Positions 1 through 5,768 of a DNA stretch of 9,700 nt are shown here, piece after piece. The first letter of the stretch is position 1. Each line of letters opens with the position of its first letter. The notes under the pieces are model-generated. The model saw nothing but the letters and a program-made list of their open reading frames with translations, was not told the origin of the DNA and searched no databases. The translations under genes were made by a program, and so were the position numbers. This DNA comes from Oscillospiraceae bacterium (lineage in GTDB: Bacteria > Bacillota > Clostridia > Oscillospirales > Ruminococcaceae): positions 1 through 9,700 of the forward strand of contig JAFPYQ010000216.1 in assembly GCA_017394475.1 (NCBI GenBank), given 5' to 3'.

Positions 1-258
1 CTTGACACCCAGGGCTTTCTTTGTGAACATCCCTGCGAATTTGTCCAGTTCGTCAAGGGTGTAGCCCATTTTTTCGAGGAACGGCAGCGCTGTGTCATTG
101 AACTCTCCCGCCATGACACGCTTTGCCAGCTTGTCGCAGGCTGAAATGACAATGGCTGTATCAAGTGCGGCAGTGGTCTTCATGATATAGGAGGGCAGTG
201 CCTTTATGAGCCTGTCCTGATATTTGTCATCATACAGCTTTCCGTCAAAGATGATCAT
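1..258 (-). CDS. Probable LuxC-type acyl-CoA reductase, N-terminal fragment (runs off left edge)
   Basis: An open frame of 86 codons begins with ATG at 258-256 and is still open at base 1, so only the N-terminus is seen. The start overlaps the stop of the upstream luxE-like gene in an ATGA arrangement, and an AAGGAGG site lies a few bases upstream inside that gene. LuxC-type enzymes (usually about 400-480 aa) reduce an activated acyl group to an aldehyde with NADPH and work with LuxE, which hands over the acyl chain. The visible part has a short beta start (MIIFDGKLYD) and a helical stretch with VISACDKLAKRV, which resembles the N-terminal region of clostridial acyl-CoA reductases as I remember it. 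The catalytic cysteine and nucleotide-binding region lie outside the window. The assignment rests mainly on translational coupling to luxE; another aldehyde dehydrogenase-like protein is possible. Confidence 0.6.
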   Translation of the reverse strand, partial: MIIFDGKLYDDKYQDRLIKALPSYIMKTTAALDTAIVISACDKLAKRVMAGEFNDTALPFLEKMGYTLDELDKFAGMFTKKALGVK

Positions 259-1370
259 ACCGCGCCCTCCTTGAGATATTTCTCTGCCCCCTGTGCGCAG
301 GTCCTGACACCCGATGCACCCACTCTGCCTATTATTTCAAGGGTGGGAGACTTACAGCCACAGGGACACGGCTCATCATGGATGATGCCCAGATCATCAG
401 TGACTATGCTGCAAAGCGGGGATGTAGTGAACAGAGGCGTTATCAGATCGACTATGCCGACATTCCCGTGAGGCAGAGGTTCAAGGGTATCCACATCGCG
501 AATTATGACGCGGCTGTAAACGGGGATATGGAACCGATGACAGCGGCAGTCGGTGTAGAGTATGGGGTGCTCTGCCGCTCCGAAAAACTCGAATATCCTG
601 CTTTCGGGTATGCCAAGAGTTTCCCGTGCAAGGCGGTAGAACTCCTCTTTTTCCGGGCGCTCCTTGTAGTGGCTCTTCCAGCCGCCGCCCAAAGCTATCA
701 AAGAGCCCTCCGGCATTTTAAAGCGGAGCTTCCGTCTTTCAAGCTCCCGCATGAAGAAATATGTGTAGGCGGGGAATCCCATAGTGCGAAGCGGAAAGCC
801 GGATGATTCGCTCCTTTTAAGAGCGGCTATTATCTTTTCCGGAGCCAGCCTGTATTCGCCGTTTACCCGTTCAAGGGCGAAGGTTCGGCTGACAGCGGGC
901 GCCATCAGCGTGAAAAGATAGGCAGTCTTTGCGGCTGCTGCGGTATTCTCGCGGTCGGGGCGGTAGCCGAAAACTATGTAGTTGACAGGCACTGCGCTCC
1001 ACAGCTTGTGGTATTTGCCCACATTTATGCACATCACCAGATCATTCAACATAGTGGGGATATCATAGCCCACCGTGGTGGCTTTCCCGGATGTTCCCGA
1101 GGATGTGGCAGTCACCAGCGGCTCAGAGGACTCTGTGACAAGGCTGTGGCGTTTGAGGTACTGTGTGGTCAGGAATGGCAGCCTTGCAATATCTTTCACA
1201 GTATGTATCGAATACGGGTCAAAGCCCTTTCTGTCCAGTATGGATTTATACTGTTGACAGTTATTGTAATGATATATGACATTTTCACGCATGGCTTCCG
1301 CAAAAAGCTCATCACTGCCCGAAAGGTCATATATATCACGCAGTCTGAACAGCTTTTCCGTTTTGTTCAT
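255..1370 (-). CDS. LuxE-type acyl-protein synthetase (fatty acyl-AMP forming)
   Basis: The 371-aa protein matches the length of LuxE (about 370-380 aa). LuxE adenylates a fatty acid, carries it as a thioester, and passes it to the reductase LuxC for aldehyde formation in the cytoplasm. Residues 87-98 hold the adenylate-forming signature TATSSGTSGKAT. A conserved-looking GGGWK follows near the middle, and a CPCGC cluster lies at 335-339. Cys358 is 13 residues from the C-terminus, close to where the acyl-accepting cysteine sits in Vibrio and Photobacterium LuxE (family knowledge), so I infer it is the acylation site. The start has an AGGAGC site 5 nt upstream (1375-1380). The gene lies 17 nt after the Nudix gene and overlaps the reductase by 4 nt. 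No luciferase genes are seen. A CoA ligase of the phenylacetate type is the alternative, but the length and the coupled reductase favour LuxE. Confidence 0.82.
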   Translation of the reverse strand: MNKTEKLFRLRDIYDLSGSDELFAEAMRENVIYHYNNCQQYKSILDRKGFDPYSIHTVKDIARLPFLTTQYLKRHSLVTESSEPLVTATSSGTSGKATTVGYDIPTMLNDLVMCINVGKYHKLWSAVPVNYIVFGYRPDRENTAAAAKTAYLFTLMAPAVSRTFALERVNGEYRLAPEKIIAALKRSESSGFPLRTMGFPAYTYFFMRELERRKLRFKMPEGSLIALGGGWKSHYKERPEKEEFYRLARETLGIPESRIFEFFGAAEHPILYTDCRCHRFHIPVYSRVIIRDVDTLEPLPHGNVGIVDLITPLFTTSPLCSIVTDDLGIIHDEPCPCGCKSPTLEIIGRVGASGVRTCAQGAEKYLKEGAV

Positions 1371-1387
1371 AGTCGCTCCTGTTGGTA

Positions 1388-1756
1388 TCAGAGTATCTTC
1401 ATCATTCCAAGGGCTGCCCTGTCGCCGGGGCAGAATTCATACATACCGGTCTCATCCGCAGTGATCCAGCGGTGATCCTCATGCTCGTTGAGTATTATAT
1501 TCCCCGAGACGATGCTGCACCGTATGAATACTATCTCATGCTCCCCGTTCCTCACCTTGGCCAGTATCTCTGTGGGTTCTACCTGTATTCCCAGTTCCTC
1601 CATACATTCCCATATGATGCAGCTGTTGAGCGTTTCTCCGTTTTCTGTCTTGCCTCCCGGAAATTCCCACAGTCCGCCGTGGTTTTTCCCACGGGGCCGC
1701 TTGCAGATGAGGAATCTGCCATCCTGTGCAATTACTGCTGCTGTTACTGTTATCAT
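1388..1756 (-). CDS. Nudix (MutT-like) hydrolase with altered Nudix box
   Basis: This is a small single-domain Nudix protein, 122 aa from the start chosen here. Nudix enzymes cleave nucleoside diphosphates linked to another moiety; MutT-type members clean damaged or non-canonical NTPs. The text LICKRPRGKNHGGLWEFPGG is typical of MutT/CTP pyrophosphohydrolase members. The Nudix box (GX5EX7REUXEEXGU) spans residues 35-57: the glycines and all three glutamates are present, but the arginine of RE is a tryptophan (Trp49, codon TGG). I chose ATG at 1756-1754 (MITVTAAVI) because GGCAGG sits about 7 nt upstream and family members usually begin here. In-frame starts at 1771 (ATG) and 1774 (GTG) lack a properly spaced ribosome site. 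The gene lies 38 nt after larE (20 nt from the GTG). Substrate cannot be told from sequence; a repair or housekeeping role for nucleotide-derived cofactors is only a guess. Confidence 0.85.
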   Translation of the reverse strand: MITVTAAVIAQDGRFLICKRPRGKNHGGLWEFPGGKTENGETLNSCIIWECMEELGIQVEPTEILAKVRNGEHEIVFIRCSIVSGNIILNEHEDHRWITADETGMYEFCPGDRAALGMMKIL

Positions 1757-1794
1757 CGCTGTACCTGCCATCACTCAAAAAATTTTATGGGCTG

Positions 1795-2595
1795 TCAGTT
1801 CATGCTGCCCATTCTGTAGCCCCCCAGGTCAAGGGTCACGAACCTGAACCCCATGCCTTTGAGTGTCCTGTTTATCTTATCTGCGGTTTCGGGTTCGGTC
1901 ATCCGCGGTATATCAGCGATATCCGTTTCTATCCTGGCGATATTTCCGTGAACACGCACCCGCAGCTGTGAAAAGCCCAGGGAACGGATATATCTCTCCG
2001 CATCTCCTGCCATACAGAGCTTTTCGACCGTGAGCCTGTCTCCTGTGGGTATGCGTGTGGCAAGGCAGGCAAGGGCGGGCTTGTCCCATGTTTCAAGCCC
2101 CATCTCTTCGGAAAGCTGCCGTATCTCCGCCTTTGTGAGACCCACCTCTCTCAGGGGGCTCTTTATGCCAAGCTCTGACAGCGCCCTTTGACCGGGGCGG
2201 TAGTCCTTGTCATCATCCGCATTGGTGCCGTCTATGATATGCTCGACGTCGCTTTCATCTGCAAGGGCTCTCATCCTTGTAAAAAGTGACTTTTTACAGA
2301 TATAGCACCTGTCGGGCGGGTTCTGCACGATGCTCTCATCGGAAAGCGGATCATGTTCGATGACGATATGCCTGATATTGTGGCTGCGGCAGAATTCCTT
2401 TGCCGTTTCAAGCTCCTCCTTCGGGAAGAAAACGGACGATGCGGTGACTGCTGCTGCATTATCGCCCAGCACATCGTGGGCGACCTTGAGCAGGAAAGTG
2501 GAGTCCACCCCTGCAGAATATGCTGTAAAAACGCCGCCCAGGGAACGCAGATATTCCTCAAGGCGGCGCTTTTTCTCAATCATTATTTCTGTCAT
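1795..2595 (-). CDS. larE: LarE, sulfur transferase for nickel-pincer cofactor, three-cysteine type
   Basis: LarE (266 aa here, about 270 in the family) adenylates a carboxylate of pyridinium-3,5-biscarboxylic acid mononucleotide with ATP and replaces oxygen by sulfur, acting twice to give the bisthiocarboxylate. The PP-loop is SAGVDST at residues 27-33. Cys177 in DKPALACLATR corresponds to the sulfur-bearing Cys176 of Lactobacillus plantarum LarE. Two further cysteines, Cys97 and Cys100 in RCYICKK, are present; LarE proteins with this trio bind a [4Fe-4S] cluster carrying an extra sulfide and need not sacrifice a cysteine (family knowledge). The start at 2595 overlaps the end of larC by 20 nt. 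Its ribosome site is weak, so translation is probably coupled; ATG at 2583 is an alternative start. It follows larB and larC in pathway company. Confidence 0.93.
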   Translation of the reverse strand: MTEIMIEKKRRLEEYLRSLGGVFTAYSAGVDSTFLLKVAHDVLGDNAAAVTASSVFFPKEELETAKEFCRSHNIRHIVIEHDPLSDESIVQNPPDRCYICKKSLFTRMRALADESDVEHIIDGTNADDDKDYRPGQRALSELGIKSPLREVGLTKAEIRQLSEEMGLETWDKPALACLATRIPTGDRLTVEKLCMAGDAERYIRSLGFSQLRVRVHGNIARIETDIADIPRMTEPETADKINRTLKGMGFRFVTLDLGGYRMGSMN

Positions 2596-3796
2596 GATCT
2601 ATCTTGATAACCTCGTTCCTTACTTCGTCAAGGCTCAGATAGTTTTCGGCAGCCGCGCGTTCAAGGTCGTCATGTTCATACTTGACACGCTTGACACCAT
2701 AACCTATCGAGGTCTTCTTGTGTATCTTTCCGTAAGGAGTGTCTATGGTCTTTATCTTGCGGTAGAGGACATGGCGCTTTGTCAGCTCTTCACGCACGCC
2801 TATGGTAGTGGTGTGCTTGAAGATTATCTCCAGTATCTCTTCCTTTATGTCGTCATTGCAGAGCACGCAGAGCATAGTACCTATGCGGCTCTTCTTCATG
2901 CCAACGGATATGGTGTAGACATCCATAGCACCTGCTGCAAACAGCATCTTCACCGCGTAGGAAAGATCCTCGGGTGTCATGTCATCTATGGTGCAGGTGA
3001 GCTGTGTCACAAAGTCCTCGGGATCGGCTGATTCGCCTATCATCGCGCGGACACAGTTAGCACGCTCAAAGTCGGTCTTGCCCATGCCATAGCCCGAATG
3101 GACAAGGGTCATGAGAGGCATAGCTCCGAATTTGTTCACGAAGTGTCTGAGCAGAGCCGCACCTGTGGGAGTGCACAGTTCACCCTGTATGCTGCCGCTG
3201 AATATGGGAACGCCGCGGAGCAGATACTCGGTGGCGGGAGCAGGCACAGGCAGTTCACCATGTGCGCACTTGACACTTCCGCTGCCCACATGCACAGGTG
3301 ATGCTATAATAACATCGGGAGCCAGTTCATGTATCATAAGGCATGTTGCGGTGATATCCGCAATAGCGTCAAGTGTGCCCACCTCATGGAAATGTATCTC
3401 GGAAACGGGCTTGCCGTGGACATGGCTCTCAGCCTCGGCAAGGAGCTTGTAAACAGCCAGGATGTTTGCCTTTACTTCTTCTGTCACGCGGATATCTTCT
3501 ACTATGTTCTCGATATCCTGCATAGTGGCATGCTCGTGCTCGTGGTCGTGATCATCATGCTCATCGTGATGATGCTCGTGTATCTCCGATTCTTCCATAT
3601 CGTAGATCTTCACGGTCATACGGGTACCGATAACTCCGCATCTTACGACCTTCTCAGCCTTGAAAACCACATCGGGAATGGCAAGACTGTTGAGCTTTTC
3701 GGTGAATTTTTCAGGGAACGGCATGAGTTCGAGCAATGCAGCCGACAGCATATCACCCGCTGCGCCCATACCGCAGTCTAAGTATAAAGTTTTCAT
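2576..3796 (-). CDS. larC: LarC, nickel-insertion protein for nickel-pincer cofactor (single full-length frame)
   Basis: LarC is a CTP-dependent cyclometallase that puts nickel into the bisthiocarboxylate made by LarE, giving the nickel-pincer nucleotide. The 406-aa frame opens with MKTLYLDCGMGAAGDML, the usual LarC N-terminus. It contains a histidine/aspartate-rich linker at residues 73-89 (10 His in 17 residues) that probably binds or stores nickel. The later text HFHEVGTLDAIAD and CTIDDMTPEDLSYA are family hallmarks. In L. plantarum the gene is split into larC1 and larC2 and joined by programmed frameshifting; here both halves are one continuous frame, as in many other bacteria. The ATG shares one base with the larB stop (TAATG) and has GGAGG upstream inside larB at about 3804-3808, so the two are translationally coupled. 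Confidence 0.95.
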   Translation of the reverse strand: MKTLYLDCGMGAAGDMLSAALLELMPFPEKFTEKLNSLAIPDVVFKAEKVVRCGVIGTRMTVKIYDMEESEIHEHHHDEHDDHDHEHEHATMQDIENIVEDIRVTEEVKANILAVYKLLAEAESHVHGKPVSEIHFHEVGTLDAIADITATCLMIHELAPDVIIASPVHVGSGSVKCAHGELPVPAPATEYLLRGVPIFSGSIQGELCTPTGAALLRHFVNKFGAMPLMTLVHSGYGMGKTDFERANCVRAMIGESADPEDFVTQLTCTIDDMTPEDLSYAVKMLFAAGAMDVYTISVGMKKSRIGTMLCVLCNDDIKEEILEIIFKHTTTIGVREELTKRHVLYRKIKTIDTPYGKIHKKTSIGYGVKRVKYEHDDLERAAAENYLSLDEVRNEVIKIDHDRNND

Positions 3797-4545
3797 TATC
3801 TGCCTCCGTCCATGTGATTTATCATATTAGCATAATAACCCGCGCCGAAGCCGTTGTCGATATTGACCACCGCCACTCCGCTGGCGCAGGAGTTGAGCAT
3901 AGAAAGAAGAGCCGATACTCCGCCGAAGGATGCACCATAGCCGATGCTGGTGGGAACTGCGATGACAGGGCAGTCCACAAGGCCGCCCACAACGCTTGCA
4001 AGCGCTCCCTCCATTCCCGCGACGGCGATCACCACCGAAGCGGACATCAGCTTGTCCATCTGGGAGAGCAGTCTGTGAAGACCCGATACTCCCACATCAT
4101 ATATACGTTCGACTTTGCTGCCGTGTATCTGTGCGGTGATGGCAGCCTCCTCCGCAACAGGCATATCGCTGGTACCCCCTGTGACTACTGCGACCGTCCC
4201 CAGCCCGTCGGGTTCGGGGAACCCGCCGATGACTGCGGTTTTCGAGTCCTCATGATAGTCCATATCTACGGGGATCTCTGCAGCGGCTGCTTTGTCAAGA
4301 CGGGTGACCAGGATGCGCCCCTGCCCGTTTTTCTGCATCGAACGGATTATATCCGTTATCTGCGCGGGTGTCTTCCCCGCCCCGTATATGACCTCTGCTG
4401 CACCCTGCCTGATGGAGCGGTGCAGATCCACCTTTGCAAAGCCCAGGTCGTCAAAGGGCTGTGTCTTTAATCTGAGGAGAGCCTCATCTACTGTGATGGT
4501 GCCGTCTCTTACGGCTTCAAGTATGGTCTTTGCTTCACTTTTCAT
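3796..4545 (-). CDS. larB: LarB, NaAD carboxylase/hydrolase for nickel-pincer cofactor
   Basis: LarB starts the nickel-pincer pathway: it carboxylates the pyridinium ring of nicotinic acid adenine dinucleotide and cleaves the phosphoanhydride, releasing AMP and the biscarboxylated mononucleotide. The 249-aa length fits the family (about 246 in L. plantarum). The C-terminal half is PurE-like, with VAVVTGGTSDMPVAEEA at 118-134 and the glycine-rich VPTSIGYGASFGG at 197-209. Glu179 (GMEGAL) and Cys220 (LNSCASGVAV) line up with the Glu180/Cys221 pair reported for L. plantarum LarB, where the cysteine adds transiently to the pyridinium. A GGAGAG ribosome site precedes ATG 4545. It lies 20 nt after the second small membrane protein and overlaps larC by one base. 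The old label 'nickel pincer/AIR carboxylase-like' for this family refers to the same protein. Confidence 0.95.
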   Translation of the reverse strand: MKSEAKTILEAVRDGTITVDEALLRLKTQPFDDLGFAKVDLHRSIRQGAAEVIYGAGKTPAQITDIIRSMQKNGQGRILVTRLDKAAAAEIPVDMDYHEDSKTAVIGGFPEPDGLGTVAVVTGGTSDMPVAEEAAITAQIHGSKVERIYDVGVSGLHRLLSQMDKLMSASVVIAVAGMEGALASVVGGLVDCPVIAVPTSIGYGASFGGVSALLSMLNSCASGVAVVNIDNGFGAGYYANMINHMDGGR

Positions 4546-4565
4546 TGCTGCTCTCCGTTTGTGTC

Positions 4566-4898
4566 TTAGGCCTGAGTTGAGATCTGCTTTGCGGCAGTGC
4601 CTTTTCTGATTACGCCCTTCGGGTCATGGATGAGCAGGTCGACAAGCCAGATGATAAGCCCGAGAGCTACAGCTGCAAAGCCCAGGAACGCATCATTGAG
4701 CATATCCTCTGCTGCAGGGGTGAAATACTCAGCGCCAAGCTCTGCATACTCAAAGACAGCATCCACCGACCACATGAGGAACGCGCCCCAGTACATAAGG
4801 CACATATCCTTCAGGCGGTAATCAGTGCCCTTGCCTGCATTAAGATACCATACAACAGTGGCTGCTATCGCTGCAAAGGCTGTGATAAGGAGCGTCAT
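4566..4898 (-). CDS. Small membrane protein of unknown function, second of a pair before larB
   Basis: The frame encodes 110 aa with an AGGAGG ribosome site upstream of ATG 4898, and it overlaps the preceding gene by 4 nt (ATGA), so it is a real, coupled gene. Three hydrophobic segments are visible: residues 1-19, about 33-50, and 70-90, followed by a basic tail (KGVIRKGTAAK). The second segment is unusual, with MYWGAFLMWSVDAVFEY placing an Asp and a Glu in or at the membrane, followed by AELGAEYF. I do not recognise a characterised family. Its fixed position 20 nt ahead of larB suggests a job linked to the nickel-pincer cofactor or to the enzyme that uses it, for example metal or substrate passage, but this is inference from position only. 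It is unlike LarD (an aquaporin-type lactic acid channel) and unlike the LarMNQO nickel transporter parts. Confidence 0.8.
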   Translation of the reverse strand: MTLLITAFAAIAATVVWYLNAGKGTDYRLKDMCLMYWGAFLMWSVDAVFEYAELGAEYFTPAAEDMLNDAFLGFAAVALGLIIWLVDLLIHDPKGVIRKGTAAKQISTQA

Positions 4899-5257
4899 GC
4901 CGTGGCCTCCTTTACAGGGCGCTTCTTTATCGCCGTGGCAACACCCACGCCTATGGCCCAGACAGCCGTGACAAGTATCGCCATGGTCACTCCGACACTG
5001 CCCATTTCAGAGAGCATCTCTGCTGTATCAGCAGGGTCGTTCATCGCTGTGAGGAAGGGGAAGAACGGTACCACCTCGCCGTGCCATACATGCTCGAACA
5101 TAAGCAGTGCAGAACCGCCCCAGAGCATACCGTTGAGATATTTAAGGCTGCCCGCTATATTCGCAAGAACGGGGTTCTTATCGGAATTCTTCTCTATTAC
5201 TTTTTCTGCTACGGTCGTGATGATAGCTTCGCCCGCAGGTACTACAAAACAAGCCAT
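4895..5257 (-). CDS. Small membrane protein of unknown function, first gene of the lar operon
   Basis: This 120-aa frame has the best ribosome site of the window (AGGAGG at 5263-5268, 5 nt before ATG) and is the first gene behind the consensus promoter. Hydrophobic segments lie at about residues 1-17, 43-56 and 87-110, ending in a basic tail (KKRPVKEA). The middle segment leads into EHVWHGE (residues 55-61), with two histidines and two glutamates spaced such that a metal could be bound; this is a suggestion, not a known motif. The N-terminus MACFVVPAGEAIITTVA could be an uncleaved membrane anchor. I have an impression that similar proteins with MACF starts exist in clostridia, but I cannot name a family. 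It overlaps the next membrane protein by 4 nt, so the two are probably made together and may form a complex. Confidence 0.8.
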   Translation of the reverse strand: MACFVVPAGEAIITTVAEKVIEKNSDKNPVLANIAGSLKYLNGMLWGGSALLMFEHVWHGEVVPFFPFLTAMNDPADTAEMLSEMGSVGVTMAILVTAVWAIGVGVATAIKKRPVKEATA

Positions 5258-5360
5258 GTTTACCTCCTGAGATGTCGCGTCATATCCGTTGATGTTCCGT
5301 GATATGCGATCGGTACCCGCACAATGAAATAGTGCTGATACGCCATTCTGATATGATCAC
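5258..5360 (-). promoter_or_regulatory. Structured 5' leader of the lar operon with two hairpins
   Basis: Between the predicted transcription start (about 5358-5360) and the first ATG lie about 100 nt with no reading frame of note. Hairpin 1 pairs 5332-5341 with 5313-5322 (10 positions, one G-U and one mismatch, 9-nt loop). Hairpin 2 pairs 5301-5306 with 5281-5286 (CATATC/GATATG, perfect, 14-nt loop). Only 6 nt separate them, and the AGGAGG site follows hairpin 2 by 12 nt. No U-run follows either hairpin, so any control would more likely act on translation than by termination. I do not recognise it as a known riboswitch class, and the NiCo riboswitch core is not evident by eye. Confidence 0.45.
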
Positions 5361-5366
5361 CTATCA
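5349..5366. promoter_or_regulatory. Inverted repeat at the lar transcription start (possible operator)
   Basis: The sequence TGATA-N8-TATCA is a perfect 5-bp inverted repeat with an internal TGATCA. It begins at the last base of the -10 box and covers the predicted start point, a common place for a repressor site. No regulator gene is next to it and the motif does not match the NikR consensus that I know. The half-sites are short, so chance is a serious alternative. Confidence 0.3.
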
Positions 5367-5394
5367 TTATAACATAATCAACGGTATATGTCAA
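5366..5394 (-). promoter_or_regulatory. Consensus sigma-70/SigA promoter of the lar operon
   Basis: On the minus strand the -35 box TTGACA (5394-5389) and the -10 box TATAAT (5371-5366) are both perfect matches and are separated by exactly 17 bp. The predicted start point is near 5359. All genes from the first membrane protein to luxC lie downstream in the same direction with no other obvious promoter between them. A perfect promoter implies either strong constant expression or tight control by a repressor or leader. Confidence 0.85.
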
Positions 5395-5395
5395 C

Positions 5396-5423
5396 AAAAA
5401 ATTTACAGCGGGCAAGCCCGCTG
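5396..5423 (-). terminator. Probable intrinsic terminator upstream of the lar promoter
   Basis: On the minus strand a GC-rich perfect 8-bp stem (CAGCGGGC/GCCCGCTG, 5423-5416 with 5413-5406) with a 2-nt gap, realistically a 7-bp stem with a CTTG tetraloop, is followed by TAAATTTTTT. It would stop transcripts coming from amrS before they reach the lar promoter, whose -35 box begins 2 nt further on. The stem is the left edge of the first 97-bp repeat copy. The three A bases interrupting the U-tract weaken the call. Confidence 0.5.
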
Positions 5424-5630
5424 CTACCTCGTTACTTTTTTTCGGCGGACTGATTATTTTGGGACTCGGTAACTTTTATTTGCCCCGGTTGTTTACAATA
5501 ACAAGCGGGCAAGCCCGCTGCTACCTCGTTACTTTTTCTCAGCGGACTGTTTATTTTGGGACTCGGTAACTTTTATTTGCCCCGGTTGTTTACAATAACA
5601 AGTGGGCAAGCCTGCACCCACCTCGCTTAT
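5407..5630. repeat. 97-bp tandem repeat, two near-identical copies plus a decayed third
   Basis: Copy 1 is 5407-5503 and copy 2 is 5504-5600; by eye they differ at 3 of 97 positions, all in the stretch after the GTTAC element. A third copy starts in phase at 5601 but is recognisable for only about 25 bp. Each full copy begins with the dyad AGCGGGCAAGCCCGCT, continues with GTTAC and GTAAC elements about 33 bp apart in opposite orientation, and ends with TTGTT-N6-AACAA. In the third copy the first dyad is changed but a GTGGG/CCCAC stem remains. A 13-bp fragment of the unit (ACTCGGTAACTTT) recurs at 5742-5754 close to the amrS stop. No coding capacity is convincing. Confidence 0.9.
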
Positions 5631-5768
5631 CATTTTGAACGTAACGTTCATTTTGCGACCCGACAGGAGTATTAGTCGTGAATGTTCCATACTATGGCGG
5701 GCATGAGCCGTTGATGTTTTATGCAATGCGTTAACTTTGATACTCGGTAACTTTCGTTTATCACAATA
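5601..5768. other. Non-coding remainder between the repeat array and amrS
   Basis: This stretch continues the gene-free interval 5258-5768. It holds the decayed third repeat copy, a perfect 7-bp palindrome with a one-base centre at 5636-5650 (TGAACGTAACGTTCA), and a 13-bp repeat remnant at 5742-5754. A reading frame on the minus strand across 5529-5726 is present, but it runs through the repeats and has no ribosome site or recognisable content. I see no RNA gene here. Confidence 0.6.

Noticed and set aside
2576..3796. Possible programmed frameshift in larC, as in L. plantarum
   Set aside because: The frame is continuous through both halves, so no frameshift is needed.
2330..4470. Long plus-strand frames opposite larB, larC and larE
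   Set aside because: These are antisense frames caused by codon usage of the real minus-strand lar genes; the histidine-rich linker even gives hydrophobic text on the other strand.
5407..5630. Tandem repeats considered as a CRISPR array
   Set aside because: The unit is 97 bp and almost wholly conserved, with no alternation of short repeats and unique spacers and no cas genes nearby.
5529..5726. A 65-codon frame on the minus strand between amrS and the lar promoter
   Set aside because: It runs through the 97-bp repeat and decayed repeat DNA, has low-complexity content, no convincing ribosome site and no recognisable domain.
5407..5760. Repeat region considered as an insertion sequence or integrated element
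   Set aside because: No transposase or integrase is encoded, and I see no terminal inverted repeats with target-site duplication that bound the region.
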